A stretch of 64,000 nt of DNA. Origin: Holothuria scabra. Its lineage: Eukaryota > Echinodermata > Holothuroidea > Aspidochirotida > Holothuriidae. The stretch spans positions 6,990,938-7,054,937 of the forward strand of contig CM074195.1 of the NCBI GenBank assembly GCA_037179385.1, read 5' to 3'. The notes under the pieces are model-generated. The model saw only the letters and a list, made by a program, of their open reading frames with translations, did not search any database and was not told the DNA's origin. The position numbers were made by a program, and so were the translations under genes. This document shows positions 9,839 through 20,539 of this stretch, piece after piece (position 1 is the first letter of the stretch; each line of letters opens with the position of its first letter).

Positions 9839-11716
9839 AGAAGTTGTAAAATATTAAACACTCTACTTTTTCTCCGTTGGGGGGGGGGGGGGGTCCCAAC
9901 TCCAATTCAGGTGGGATCCCAGTCAGTGGCGTGGGCATGGAAAAGGACCGACTCCTTGTCACAAGTGCGACATATAGTCGGGAATTACTGTCAGAAATTG
10001 AATCTTATTAGATAAAGACATACTTCCTGTTGCAGGTGACATGTGGCTGTGATGAACGGGTTAACTACTTGTCGAAAGTTTGAATAACAGTAGCCTATCG
10101 GGTTATTGGCAAAAGTGGCACTCTCCCTGAGTATAAGGGGAAATGGACATTTCTTTATCCATATCTAAATTGGAATTTGTTTTTGTTTTTTTTAACTTAT
10201 ACCCGGCTTAAAAGTTCAACCTTTGGTGAGATAATTGTGTGGAGATCGAGACAACATTTATGAGAAATTAACACCAGAAGTAATTAAATTGCCATGCAAA
10301 AATATACTCGGTAGGCTATGGGGAGGAACCTGTTTGTCATCGCCTCGCAGTAAGGTTAAAAGTACTTATCATCACTTGAACGTCAAATGAATATTAATAT
10401 GGATGTTCGTTTGAAATGAGAAACATATTCCAAATCATGTCCTCCACTTTTCAATATATAGTCATGTGATGTTATGTTTTGTGGACACATTGCCTCGGGT
10501 TTTATTTGCCTCCTTTTGAAATCGAACGATATTTATGAGACCGCGTGTTTGGTCTTACGAGAAAGCTGCCAGGTCTAACAGTAGAGCATCCGCCTCGCAC
10601 ACGGAGGGCCCGGATTCATTCCCAGGTCGAGTCATTCCAAAGACTTTAAAAATGGAACCTACTGCCGTTGTGCGTGATGCTCCGCATAAGCAATGGAGTA
10701 TGGAAAACAAGACAGTGAGCCACAACTGGAAAAAAGCCTTGGCTGGCTCGACTTGAACCGTTCGGTTAAAAAACTGGACCGTAATCCCCATTTAACTAAC
10801 TAACCAACGAAGTATATTTATGACCTTTTGTGACACTGTTTGAATATTTGAATTTACTTTCCCTGTAACTCTGGCATAACCCCAACCCATATGTATGGTA
10901 CAAGAGACAACGTTGGTCATTGCCTATACTCATTGTTACCGTATCAAAGTAAATATATTGCATGTAACGTCCTGAGATTATTCCCCGCATCACGTCTTAA
11001 ATACATCCCATTTGAATTTTTTTGTTATTATTAATTCAATCCTGAGGACCTACCATGGACAGGTGGCAATATTAAACTTTTGTCAGATTATTTACTGCCA
11101 AGGATTAGAGATGAGGCATTTGCAAGTTTTTGAATTTTGCTAGAAGGTAACTCTGTGTGTCATATTTTCCAAATTTGTTCTTTGTGTTTATACGGGCGGC
11201 TTGTCCGGACCAAACTCGAATATAAAAGAGTGATCAAAATGAATAATCTTTAGTATCAAATAAAGTTTCTTGGTTCGTAAAGCACCTTTTAGCTAAATTA
11301 CAATCATTATACAAAAAACAGCTGCACAGCACAATTAAAACAATAGTGGTCATGTTAAAGGCCTTGCCAATTTAAGTCTCACTCTTACATGTACATATAT
11401 ATGGCAGCTAGTTAAGTAGATATTACTTAATTATCGAAACACCAACAGGATGTTTTATATATAGCGTTAGCTATATAACAGAATTAATTAGCTAAATTCC
11501 TTTCAAGTTCTCGCAATATGTTGGTCTCTTACGAGAATGTCATGGGTATTTTTTTGATCTCCAGAACATAAAGGGAATTGACGATGGCAGAAATTCTGCA
11601 TGTCGCCATATTATAAGCATGGATATATTCTGAATAACATGGTCCACATTCATCAAATAAGGGTTCGAGGAACCAACGAAAGTTCAAGAGAAGAATTTAA
11701 TACTCGAACGGCTACA
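9839..11716. repeat. Module block, second part of first copy
   Basis: Apart from a SINE (10540-10804) no feature is visible. The block is repeated at 17455-20040 and 27730-30000, with shared phrases such as TCACAAGTGCGACATA, GGGGAGGAACCTGTTT and CTTTTGTCAGATTATTTACT. It ends near AATACTCGAACGGCTAC, matching AATACTCGGACGGTTAC near 29988. A G-run of about 14 lies near 9880. Confidence 0.7.
10540..10804 (+). mobile_element. tRNA-Glu-like SINE, short form
   Basis: The 5' head resembles a tRNA: the A-box region TTTGGTCTTACG, the anticodon-arm region CATCCGCCTCGCACACGG and a degenerate B box GGATTCATTCCC. The body (AAAATGGAACCTACTGCC, then GCGTGATGCTCCGCATAAGC) ends in a CTAACTAACC tail. Flanks CGAACGATATTTATGA and CGAAGTATATTTATGA are remnants of one target duplication of about 16 bp, as expected for LINE-mediated insertion. 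It is a retroposon rather than a tRNA gene. Confidence 0.75.
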
Positions 11717-12210
11717 GGCAGAGTTGTTGACTCGAGTTAACGACTATCGACTGGGGTCGAGTACCCCTTTTTCACTTGTGACTTCACTTTGATTTGAACC
11801 GAACTCGAGTTGCGATTTGACTTGACTTGCCAAGACGTGACTTGTAACTTGACTAGACTTCAACATATTTGACTCGTCGACAGTGGAAATCATCATTTTT
11901 AAGCTTTATTCATACTCTCATATAGGAGTTTTCCGCTGTTTACCCCCCAAACTGTGCATGTTCACGTATTATATATTCACAGAAGAACGCATCCTTACTT
12001 GACTTGAACTGACTTCTCTTTTCTTCTGAAAATGAGAAGAATCTCTGACGCTTACATAAGGACTAAATTATCAAGTCCTTTCCTACCTTAAGGAGGAAAA
12101 GTAAAGTACAAATTTTACGTAATGAAACTTTTGCATGAGTTTGACACAAACCCGACTGAGGTTTTCACGCCTTTGAAGTTAACCAATCAGGAGCCAGAAT
12201 CCGAGATATT

Positions 12211-13581
12211 CCCTTATAAAAAAAAAACACATAATTCCCACATAATTCCTGTAGGAAAATGAAAACTTCCTATAGGAATTTGCAATTTCCTATAGGAAGT
12301 TACAGCTTCGTACATGAGTTATGTGGGATAATATTCAGCTGGTGCGAGTTTCCCACATCAAAAAGTTGAATTCCCACATGAGAATTTAAATTCCCATATG
12401 GAAAGTTGAAATCCCCACATGGGAAGTGAACTTTTCATGTGGGAAGTAATCTTTTGGTATGGGAAGTTAAATATGGGGAGGCACAAAATGGCTGTGTGGA
12501 TTGTGCAGTGAACAGCTTTGAAGGAAGTCCTTTGTGATTGGCTTATTCATAGGCTCTGTCACAACAAAGCCCTTTTCAAAGGAGTCTTTGCATGGTACAT
12601 GCACAGTGTTGAGCTGTATAGAAAAGCAAGTAGTGTACCAGTTTAACATTGTGTTGTATACAGCAGTCAGCAGTTAACAGTTAGCAAGCAGTGAGAGTGG
12701 ATGCACATCACTGTGCATGCAGTTGTAAATTTGAGTGGAGGCTGTGGACTATCTGCTGAATACTGTAAGTAAGGGACCGTCTGAGTGCTGTTTTGTTGCA
12801 TGGACTGAGATATTTTTTTATAAGGTGTACTGTAGCCTCGGCAATTGGACTCTCATATTCACAACACATGCAGGCAATGGGATGTGCTGTAAAAGGAATC
12901 AGTTATTGTGTGGCATACAAACTTGGACAAATTTCAAACATATCATTTAACTCTTAAACAAGTTGCATCTAGTGGACTTTTCTTATGGACATTCATCAGG
13001 ATTTTGCACATGCCTTGTCACAAATTATTCTGAAGAAGAGACTGCATTAGAACACATGCAAGCAATGTGATGTACTTTAAAAGGAATCTACTGTGTTGCA
13101 AACAAACTTGGACGAATATCAAAGACATTGATTAACTCTCACACCAGTTGCATCTAGTGGACTTTTATTTTGCACATGTCTTCACAAAATATTTTGAAGA
13201 AGAAACAATCGTGTATCCAGTTTGGCAAAAACTTTAAGGTGAACGTTACATTTAAAATCAGCCATAATACTCTTTTGGACACACTTTAATTTATAGGAAC
13301 ATTATACTGTGACTGTATACTGCACATGTATACAGTAGTATGCCTGCAGAGGATGGTGAATGGAAAATAATGATGAAGACCTGAGTACATTGAAAAATCC
13401 CCCTTCAAGACAATGGTAGAACCCGGTATGGGAAGGGATGACCAGCATGTGGGATTTATGTGGGAATTTTTCCCAAATTCATGTGGGAATTGAGTGGGAA
13501 TTTTTCCCACATGCCCCAAACCCCACATAAATCCCACATGCTGATTCCTGTAGGAATTATGTGGGGTTTTTTTTATAAGGG
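12211..13581. mobile_element. Inverted-repeat element, 1.37 kb, with terminal CCCTTATAAAAAAA
   Basis: The left end CCCTTATAAAAAAA followed by ACATAATTCC and CTGTAGGAA matches the reverse complement of the right end, which reads CCCTTATAAAAAAA, CCCCACATAATTCC, TACAGGAA. Subterminal zones contain many copies of TTCCCACATG/CATGTGGGAA (12350-12475 and 13440-13530), likely subterminal motifs. No transposase frame was found and no target duplication is clear. An internal direct repeat is listed separately. Confidence 0.65.
12865..13165. repeat. Diverged tandem repeat of about 200 bp inside the inverted-repeat element
   Basis: The phrases ACACATGCAGGCAATGGGAT, TAAAAGGAATC, AAACTTGGACAAAT and TTGCATCTAGTGGACTTTTC recur in order about 190 bases later (ACACATGCAAGCAATGTGAT, TAAAAGGAATC, AAACTTGGACGAAT, TTGCATCTAGTGGACTTTTA). 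The copies differ by scattered substitutions. Confidence 0.7.
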
Positions 13582-15324
13582 TTTTCTTTCACGTCCAAAT
13601 TACACTTAAGAAGGACTTCGTTTTGGTACTTCGAAATCATTTCTGAGATGGGGAATCTCATAGTAGAACTTCCACCCAGTCTAGAATCACCCTGTCCGCT
13701 CGTGCAAATAGTTGTTGATGTGTAGTAGTTGGATAAATGGATAAATAGTTGTTGTTTGTAAATGTTTTGTCCTTGTGGTCAAGGTTAGTTCCGGAATTTG
13801 TTTTTAACTTCGTTCCCACCGTGTCAGTTTCCAAGCACGTATAAAGCTCACATCCAGTCTAGAATGGAGCCGTGCATGACAATAATGTAAATGCTCTGAG
13901 GGCCATGAGGTTGGTCACGTATTGTCCTTCAGTGGACGTAATAGCTTCTTTGGGAAGCAGTGAAAGTTTTGGTTTCGTCGAACGGTCCTTTGCCAAAGGT
14001 TCGGGAGAACTTTAGAAAAAGCCCATCCTCTTCATTCTTCAAAGACAAAACTGATAAAAAAAAAACCCAAAAGGGCTGAAGAAGTCCAAGGAAAGAACCC
14101 AAAGGTAAAAATACCACTGGAAAGGTTCAACTGTTGGTTTCAAACCCGATTTTCCCGCCTGAAATTAAGGCAACCTTAGTGTATAAACATCTGTCAAACC
14201 TGTTGCCTAAAAGAAAATATAAGGTTATACGTAGTCATAAATCGCCCATAACATTAACAACAAAAGGATCCCCAGGTACATCAAGAAGTAACTTCTTGGT
14301 TGGAACAAAGAATTAAAACCCCGGGCTTTCAATATAAAAGCCCAAATTAATAAGGTTCATATTAATGAAATGCCTTAGAAGAGAACAGTCGCCCCTATAG
14401 CGTTGTGCCAATTTTGCATGCAAAAGCTTCTCACAAACAACGTTTTACTCATACTTATACGACGAAATTAAACGGGTATTTTGGTAACGACACTCAAAAC
14501 CCCCAACCAATAATGTTAAGGGAGTTAAACAGAGTAGTCTTTGGGGAAAAATAGTATACCTCGTTAAAAGGGTTCTCACCTGAACCTACCTAGCGGAAAA
14601 GGGATTGCAAGACAGGGCAACAGCTAAAATCCCATTAAAGCAACAGATAACAAGGCGGCCGCACCGGGAATTGTCACAGTCCACGGCTATTATGCTAACT
14701 TATATTAAAATATGAACTTGCCTCAAACACGAAAGGCAATTTGTTCACTCCCACAAAATATGTACCTCCTAAGATCTCATCACGTCGAAAACCAAACCTT
14801 AGTGATGGAGTGAAACTTGTGCTACCTAGAGCAAGAAGTTATTTCGTTTGATATTTCTATTACATGATAGGACAATGTCCTATCAATAACGGTTTACTGC
14901 TGATGACGTTGAGCCATTATATAAGCCAAAGCACGACCAAACGAAGAATAATCAATCCCGTTAATAAATTCGCTTTGAAAAATGCCTCTCAAGCCTTTCG
15001 ATGGAATCCCGTTTAATGATTTCGGGCCTTTCCTTCAAATGTGCAACGTTCGTCGACTACCCATGTGACGTCATATAGCGCACCACCTATCCTTTTTAAC
15101 TTCTCTTGTGGTACCAATGATCATGCATGCGAGAGACAGGGGTTTCGTCTCATGTGCACATCTTTCTAGGGAAGGTAGACTGTTGCCTCACGTTCCTATC
15201 TTTGACAACACTTCAACCGGGGATTGGTCTGGGATACTTCAATGTCAAGATTGTCATTCATTATGTGTGGCGCTAGCTAGTGGAAGTTATCTTGCATCAT
15301 TATAAATTCATGCAATTTCTCATT
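13582..15324. other. Unrecognised interior of the composite insertion
   Basis: About 1.7 kb with no supported gene. It holds a perfect short hairpin, GATAGGAC-AAT-GTCCTATC, near 14866-14884. A 60-codon frame at 14134 and a 62-codon minus frame at 13929 show no known motif. It could be a decayed transposon interior. Confidence 0.3.
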
Positions 15325-15663
15325 ACATGACTTGTGATTGACTTGGGAAGAAATGACTTGTGACTTGGCTTGACTTGAAGAAATTTGACTTGTGACTTGA
15401 CTTGCAAGAAAGTGAAGGGACATGTGACTCGACTTGACTTGACCGAAAAAATGACTTGTGGGTTGACTTGACTTGGCAATGAATGACTTGTGACTTGACT
15501 TGACTTAAGTTTGCAGTCGAGTCGAGTCGCTTCTTTTCATTGACTCTATTCGAGTAACTGACTCGGGTCATTGTATTATTTGTATGATGACATATATAAC
15601 ACAACCCCTTGAGTCATGTACCTTTTGAAAATGACTGAACCGAGTCATGGCCCGTTACAACTC

Positions 15664-16497
15664 TAAAAATGTGATGATTCTTGCAAGCTGGTATTCATTT
15701 GACATTATCTCAAGCTAGTTTTATATATATTTGTTCACCTCATTAAAAAGTGAAATACAAGCATCACTATGGATTTGGTTTTATGAAACTCATTTCAAAT
15801 ATATAACACAATGTGGGATTGCTTACATCATTACTTTCAAACCATTTCGCAATTTATCCAATTTAACAATGTAACTTGTCACCATTTGGTTAACAAAGTT
15901 TGACAGAAATAATAACATTACACAGAAAAATTGTATTTTCACATTAACAAACGATGTTAACAGGACATTTTCTCTCTTACGTCATTTTATCTACATTTAG
16001 AATCAAGTAAGCGCTTTGTGCCCCTTGAAAGAAAGTCATGCTATGACTTTGCTTCTTAAGAATGAACAAAGACATCCCCATCAGGCGACGTTAACGGTTA
16101 AGTAAACTGGTATACGACTTCCTTATAACTGTGATATGCCTTTATTGTGTTCACGCTGGGTGCATAGCAATCATTACCAATTGCGACATACTTGACTGGT
16201 CCGCTAGCTAACCCCAAATGGTATGTGACGTTTTGTGCATTCTGGTGTATTTGGTACCGTCAATCAATTAGCCTGTTTCAATTATATATGTAGTGTGCTT
16301 CATTTCCTCCATAAGGCAAGAAGATGTAATCAGGAAGACAACTGAATTAAAGTTTTTTTACGAAGTAAGAAGGAAATTTCATCATGCCTTCATGACCTTC
16401 ACAAACTTTCCCAGATTAGACATTCGATTCATTCGAACACAAAAGTTATCTCAGGCGTAGCAATCTTGAAAGCTGCAAATGGGTCTTGTCTGTAACC
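15664..16497. repeat. Module block of the gene-less module
   Basis: Nearly identical to 8927-9751, including GTTAACAGGACATTTTCTCT and CAGGCGACGTTAACGGTTAA. The high similarity makes this the most recent visible module duplication. No gene is present. Confidence 0.75.
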
Positions 16498-17200
16498 AGT
16501 GGCGGAGCTGCCATATGGTCGGGGCGGTCGCCCCCCCCCCCCTGACGGACCAAAATCGTCCGTCGGCGGCCTCTTTAGGTTTTTACATACTTTACTCTTG
16601 CACCATTATTGGCAAAATCATAATTTAATAGCGTTGTTTTTAGGCCCAGATAACAAAATGCTCAAAGAGCCACCAGTAACTGTAATATACGCACTTTATT
16701 CTGATGAAAAGGGTCTTCTTCTGTAAGATAGGGATAGGTTTTGCCGAAACGTTTCTTCATGCTTTATACGCACTAATGAATGTTGTCGCTGTGTTTAGTT
16801 AATTGCTTCCACACCAAGCGTGATTTTAAGCGTACAAAATTCACATACTGATATAACATTCACCCTCTCGGTAAATAAAAGATGTTGCAAAGGGCGCGAC
16901 AATAATTGTAGCGCAAATAGCCATCTTGTTGTCGGGGATAATTGTCGACATAGACAATAAAAAGAGTTTATAAAAATACCAACTAAAATAGCTTCTTCAA
17001 CATTTTTCAAAATCATTTGAAGAGAACATTCAGGTTAAAATAAAATAACACTGTAATCATAGTGGTAATGGTTTAAGAGCTTTAATGAGCAGTTTCCATT
17101 TTGCTTTTCTTCAAGTGACCATTCTCACGATAAATGGCTATTTCTGGCATTGCACGATAATCCCATGAAAATGCTTATTTCTTTACTTTCGTGGTCTCAA
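16498..17200 (+). mobile_element. CAGTGGCGGAG-type non-autonomous DNA element (second copy at 61340-61850 in reverse)
   Basis: It begins CAGTGGCGGAGCTGCC and then has a C-run and CGGACCAAAATCGTCC. Its body (TTATTGGCAAAATCATAATT, ATAATTGTAGCGCAAATAGC, CATAGACAATAAAAAGAG) matches the reverse complement of 61340-61850 over some 500 bases with substitutions. The right terminus is not resolved; 17200 is an approximate limit where the match fades. No transposase is encoded. Confidence 0.55.
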
Positions 17201-18615
17201 AACCCCGAAAATTGCATCTAATAAGCTTAAGTTTAGGGTCCTTTTATTTATTATGAATCCAGTACCAAAAAGGCCAAGCAGGCCTTTTGTCTTGGCTATT
17301 TCCTTCAATGTACATAATAAAAGGCTATTTTGGTCACTTGTCGGTAACAAGTGTTCCGTAAGGGCTCTATTTAACTTCAGATGTCTCGGCCATGAGGTTA
17401 GAAATGTATCCAATATGGAAAAAGGATGGTTTATAAAATGCAAAATCTCTGTCTTAGAAGTTGTAAATTGTTAAATATTCTAATCTTTCTCCGAGGGGGG
17501 TCCCAACTCCAGATCAGTTGGGATCCCAGTCAGTGGCGTAGGCATGGGGGAGGGCTTTGGGGGTAAGAACCCCTGTGAACCAACCTTGCCAAAAAACAAG
17601 CAAACAAAAAACACCTAAAACAACGGTTTTTCTCTCTACCCTAAGAATTTTCTCTCATGTCGTGCCCCCAACCCCCATGACACCGCCCCCCATGATATAA
17701 TCATGGCTACGCCACTGATCCCAGCCCATGCACCGAAGAACAATGACCCTTATGGATAAAAAACCTTATGTGGATCCCATCAATATTCGATAGCATTTAC
17801 CCTGAGAGTAAATTATCCTTTTCAAATGAGCAGTTCCAGTGCTGTTTCATGTTCAGGAATTCTGCTTTACAGACGGAAATGGTTTTTTATGTGACAAAAT
17901 TACAGGCCAATACGAGATACTCGTTTGCTATTTTTGGGGGAAAGGACCAACTCCTTGTCACAAGTGCGACATACAGTCGGGAATTACTTTCAGAAATTGA
18001 ATCTTATTTGATAAAGACATACTCCCTGTTGCAGGTGACATGTGGCTGTGTTGAACGGGTTAACTACTTGTCGACAGTTTGAAAAACAGTAGCCTATCGG
18101 GTTATTGGCAAAAGTGGCACTTTCCCTGAGTATAAGGGAAAAGGGACATTTCATTATCCATATCTAAATTGGAATTTGTTTTTGTTTTTTTTTTTAACTA
18201 ATACCAGGCTTGAATAGTTCAACCTTTGGTGAGATAATTGTATGGAGATCGAGACAATATTTATGAGAAATTAACACCAGAATTAATTAAATTGCCATGA
18301 AGAAATATACTCGGTAGGCTTTGGGGAGGAACCTGTTTTTCATTGCCTCGCAGTAAGGTTTAAAGTACTTATCATCACTTGAACGTCAAATGAATATTAA
18401 TATGGATGTTCGTTTGAAATGAGAAACATATTCCTAATCATGTTCTCCAAACCATGTGGCAACACCCTTTGCCTAACCTTAGAAATGCCAATTTAAATAT
18501 CGATTATTTTTGCTGATACAAACCTCCACTGTTCAATATAAAGTCATGTGATGTTTTGTTCTGTGGACACATTGCCTCGGGTTTCATTTGCTTACTTTTG
18601 CAATCGAACGATGAG
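17201..18615. repeat. Module block of the gene-less module, second part
   Basis: From GTAAGGGCTCTATTTAACTT (about 17357) to CATTGCCTCGGGTTT (about 18570) this parallels 27652-28790. The 104-codon frame at 17768-18082 lies wholly in repeated module sequence, is disrupted in the other copies and shows no domain, so I do not call it a gene. A transposon-like patch, GTGGCGTAGGCATGGGGGAG, is near 17531. Confidence 0.6.
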
Positions 18616-19602
18616 ACCGCATGTTTGGTCTAACCAGGGAGCCTACCAGGTCTAACAGTAGAGCATCCGCCTCTCACGCGGAGGGCCCGGATTCATTTCC
18701 AGGTCGAGTCATACCAGGGAGGTGTTAGGAGGGGGATACAACAGACCTATCTGTCACACAATAGGTAAGCCTACTTCAAAAATAGTAATTCCCATTCAAG
18801 CATCCGCACACTTTGATTGACAGTTCTCTTTGTTCCTATTGTTAAGCCTTGTTGACCTGTCCCATGCTTTAGAGGATTTGCCTCTTTCACACCCAAGTAA
18901 TCCCGAAACAATTGTCTTTGTTAAAAGATGCTTTGAAATGAGGTTTGTTACCGATCGCGACAGGTTTCAAACTCTAATCAAAAGTTTTAGCTAAACGACT
19001 GTCAATCAAAGTTAAAGTAGTTTACTTTCTTTGTTTCGATGAGTCGTCTGCTATAGGCATTGTTAAAGGCTAAATCATTTTACCCAATTTTCGCAACTTT
19101 CCGCATTACTCCTAAACACACTCGAAATATATATAGCGTTAAAATTCTCCAAAGAAATAGACACAATTTACATTTATAGCGACGAATACAGACGAAAGTG
19201 TAAAATTTCATATGTTTTCATGACGGCTGGCAACGAAAAGTTAACGAGATACAACGTAAGGGCGTGCCCTCTCGCTGGAATTTTGACAATGTATCACTGT
19301 TCCTAGTTGGTTTAGGTATGAGATAAAATATTTGGGAACAAAAGGAAGATTATTGTCGGCAACAAACATTGCCTCAAAGAGTCAATAGAACGTTGTGTCT
19401 CCTTCCTAACACCTCCCTGGTCATACCAAAGACTCTAAAAATGGAACCTTCTGCCGTTGTGCGTGATGCTCCGCATAAGCAATGGAGTAGGGAAAACAAG
19501 CAAGTGAGCCACAACTGGAGAAAAAACCTTGGCCGGCTCGACATGAACCGATCGCTTGGAAAGTGGGCCATAAATCTCCATCTAACTAACTAACTAACCA
19601 AC
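18616..19602 (+). mobile_element. tRNA-Glu-like SINE split by a hAT-like insertion
   Basis: The SINE head (18616-18714) contains TGGTCTAACCAGGG, CCGCCTCTCACGCGG and GGATTCATTTCC. It is interrupted at GTCATAC and resumes at 19420 with GTCATACC, AAAATGGAACCTTCTGCC and the CTAACTAACTAACTAACC tail. It occupies the same module position as the copies at 10540 and 28831. Confidence 0.75.
18715..19419. mobile_element. hAT-like non-autonomous transposon, 705 bp
   Basis: Termini CAGGGAGGTGTTAGGA and TCCTAACACCTCCCTG are inverted repeats matching over about 15 bases. The 7-bp direct repeat GTCATAC flanks it (18708-18714 and 19420-19426); an 8-bp duplication results if one end base is counted as target. 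Removing it restores the uninterrupted SINE. The interior has no transposase frame. hAT membership is inferred from the 7-8 bp duplication and the CAGGG terminus. Confidence 0.7.
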
Positions 19603-20428
19603 GAACGATAATCATGACCTTTTGTGATACTGTTTGAATATTTGAATATACTTTCCCTGTAACTCTGGCATAACCCCAACTCATATGTATGGTATAACAA
19701 ACAACGTTGCTTATTGTCTATACTCATTGTAGCCGTATCAAAGTAAATTTATTGCATGTAACGTCCTGAGTGTATTCCCCGCGTCGCGTCTTAAATATAA
19801 ACCATTTGAATGCACTTGTTATTATTAATTCAATCCTGAGGACCTACTTTGAACAGGTGGCAATATTAAACTTTTGTCAGATTATTTACTGTCAAGGATT
19901 AGAGATGAGGCATTTACAATTTTTTGAATTTTGCTAGAAGGTTACTCTGTGTGTCATATTTTCTAAATTTTTTCTGTGTGTTTAGACAGGTGGCATGTTC
20001 TGACCAATTTTTGCAACTCGAGTATGAAAAGTGATCATACTGAAAAATCTTTATTATTTAATAAAGTTTCTTGCTTTACCATATGAAACCAATTCTAGTT
20101 GATTGGTGTAGCTGTGGCTAGAAACTTTAAACAAATCGGATCCTTGGGCATGCCGTTTTGAAGAAACACAAAACAAAGCATAAAAAAGGAATTTCCATTG
20201 AAATTGAAACTAGCCTGCACGGAGGTAAATAAAATAAAATGGAGGCTTTAGGTAGTTGTGTTTTTAGGGAAAGTCACTAACGAACAAAAGTTTAACTCGG
20301 CTCAAATATTTGATATAGGTTGTTCCTCATTGAGCTGTTTGTTAAAGGTCACCTTTTCAATAAACTTCACTCGTTTACGGCAGACGGTTCATTCGCCAGT
20401 GTATTTGTGTACGCAAAGATATAGTCAG
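19603..20428. repeat. End of gene-less module and upstream region of receptor copy 2
   Basis: The part to about 20040 repeats 10805-11290. The part from about 20100 (CGGATCCTTGGGCATG, then TTTACGGCAGACGG) resembles 30430-30730, the upstream region of copy 3, and so may hold the promoter shared by copies 2 and 3. No TATA box was assigned. Confidence 0.5.
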
Positions 20429-20514
20429 GTAATTTGAACAAACCATACTATAACTATATTAACGTAACGCAAGGAACTTGTATAAGTCTGACATTTGTTT
20501 TGTGACTACTTTAG
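20429..20514 (+). other. Candidate 86-bp 5' UTR intron of copy 2
   Basis: The donor GTCAG|GTAATT and the acceptor GACTACTTTAG|A bracket 86 bases just upstream of the receptor ATG at 20540, in the same position as the better-supported intron of copy 1. Copy 3 retains a matching acceptor and a weaker donor, CCG|GTAATT. The donor is not perfect, so support is moderate. Confidence 0.35.
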
Positions 20515-20539
20515 ATTACGTACGGAAAGGTTTAACAGC

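Larger units (their letters stand above)
11717..15663. mobile_element. Composite insertion with GACTTG-rich ends, replacing a receptor gene between two module copies
   Basis: The segment begins CAGAGTTGTTGACTCGAG and ends GGCCCGTTACAACTCT, whose reverse complement begins AGAGTTGTAACGG, giving a short terminal inverted match. Both ends contain arrays of GACTTG/ACTTGTGACTTGACTTG sequence (11720-11890 and 15325-15520). The interior holds a separate inverted-repeat element (12211-13581) and 1.7 kb of unrecognised DNA. It lies exactly where one module ends and another begins, where other modules carry a receptor gene. The boundaries are provisional. Confidence 0.4.

Noticed and set aside
10540..10630. 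tRNA-Glu-like head considered as a true tRNA gene
   Set aside because: The B box is degenerate, the acceptor stem is not complementary, and the sequence recurs with a fixed body and CTAA tail.
17768..18082. 104-codon frame with a possible protein
   Set aside because: It lies in the repeated module, is not preserved as an open frame at 9940-10080 or 28030-28300, and shows no domain.
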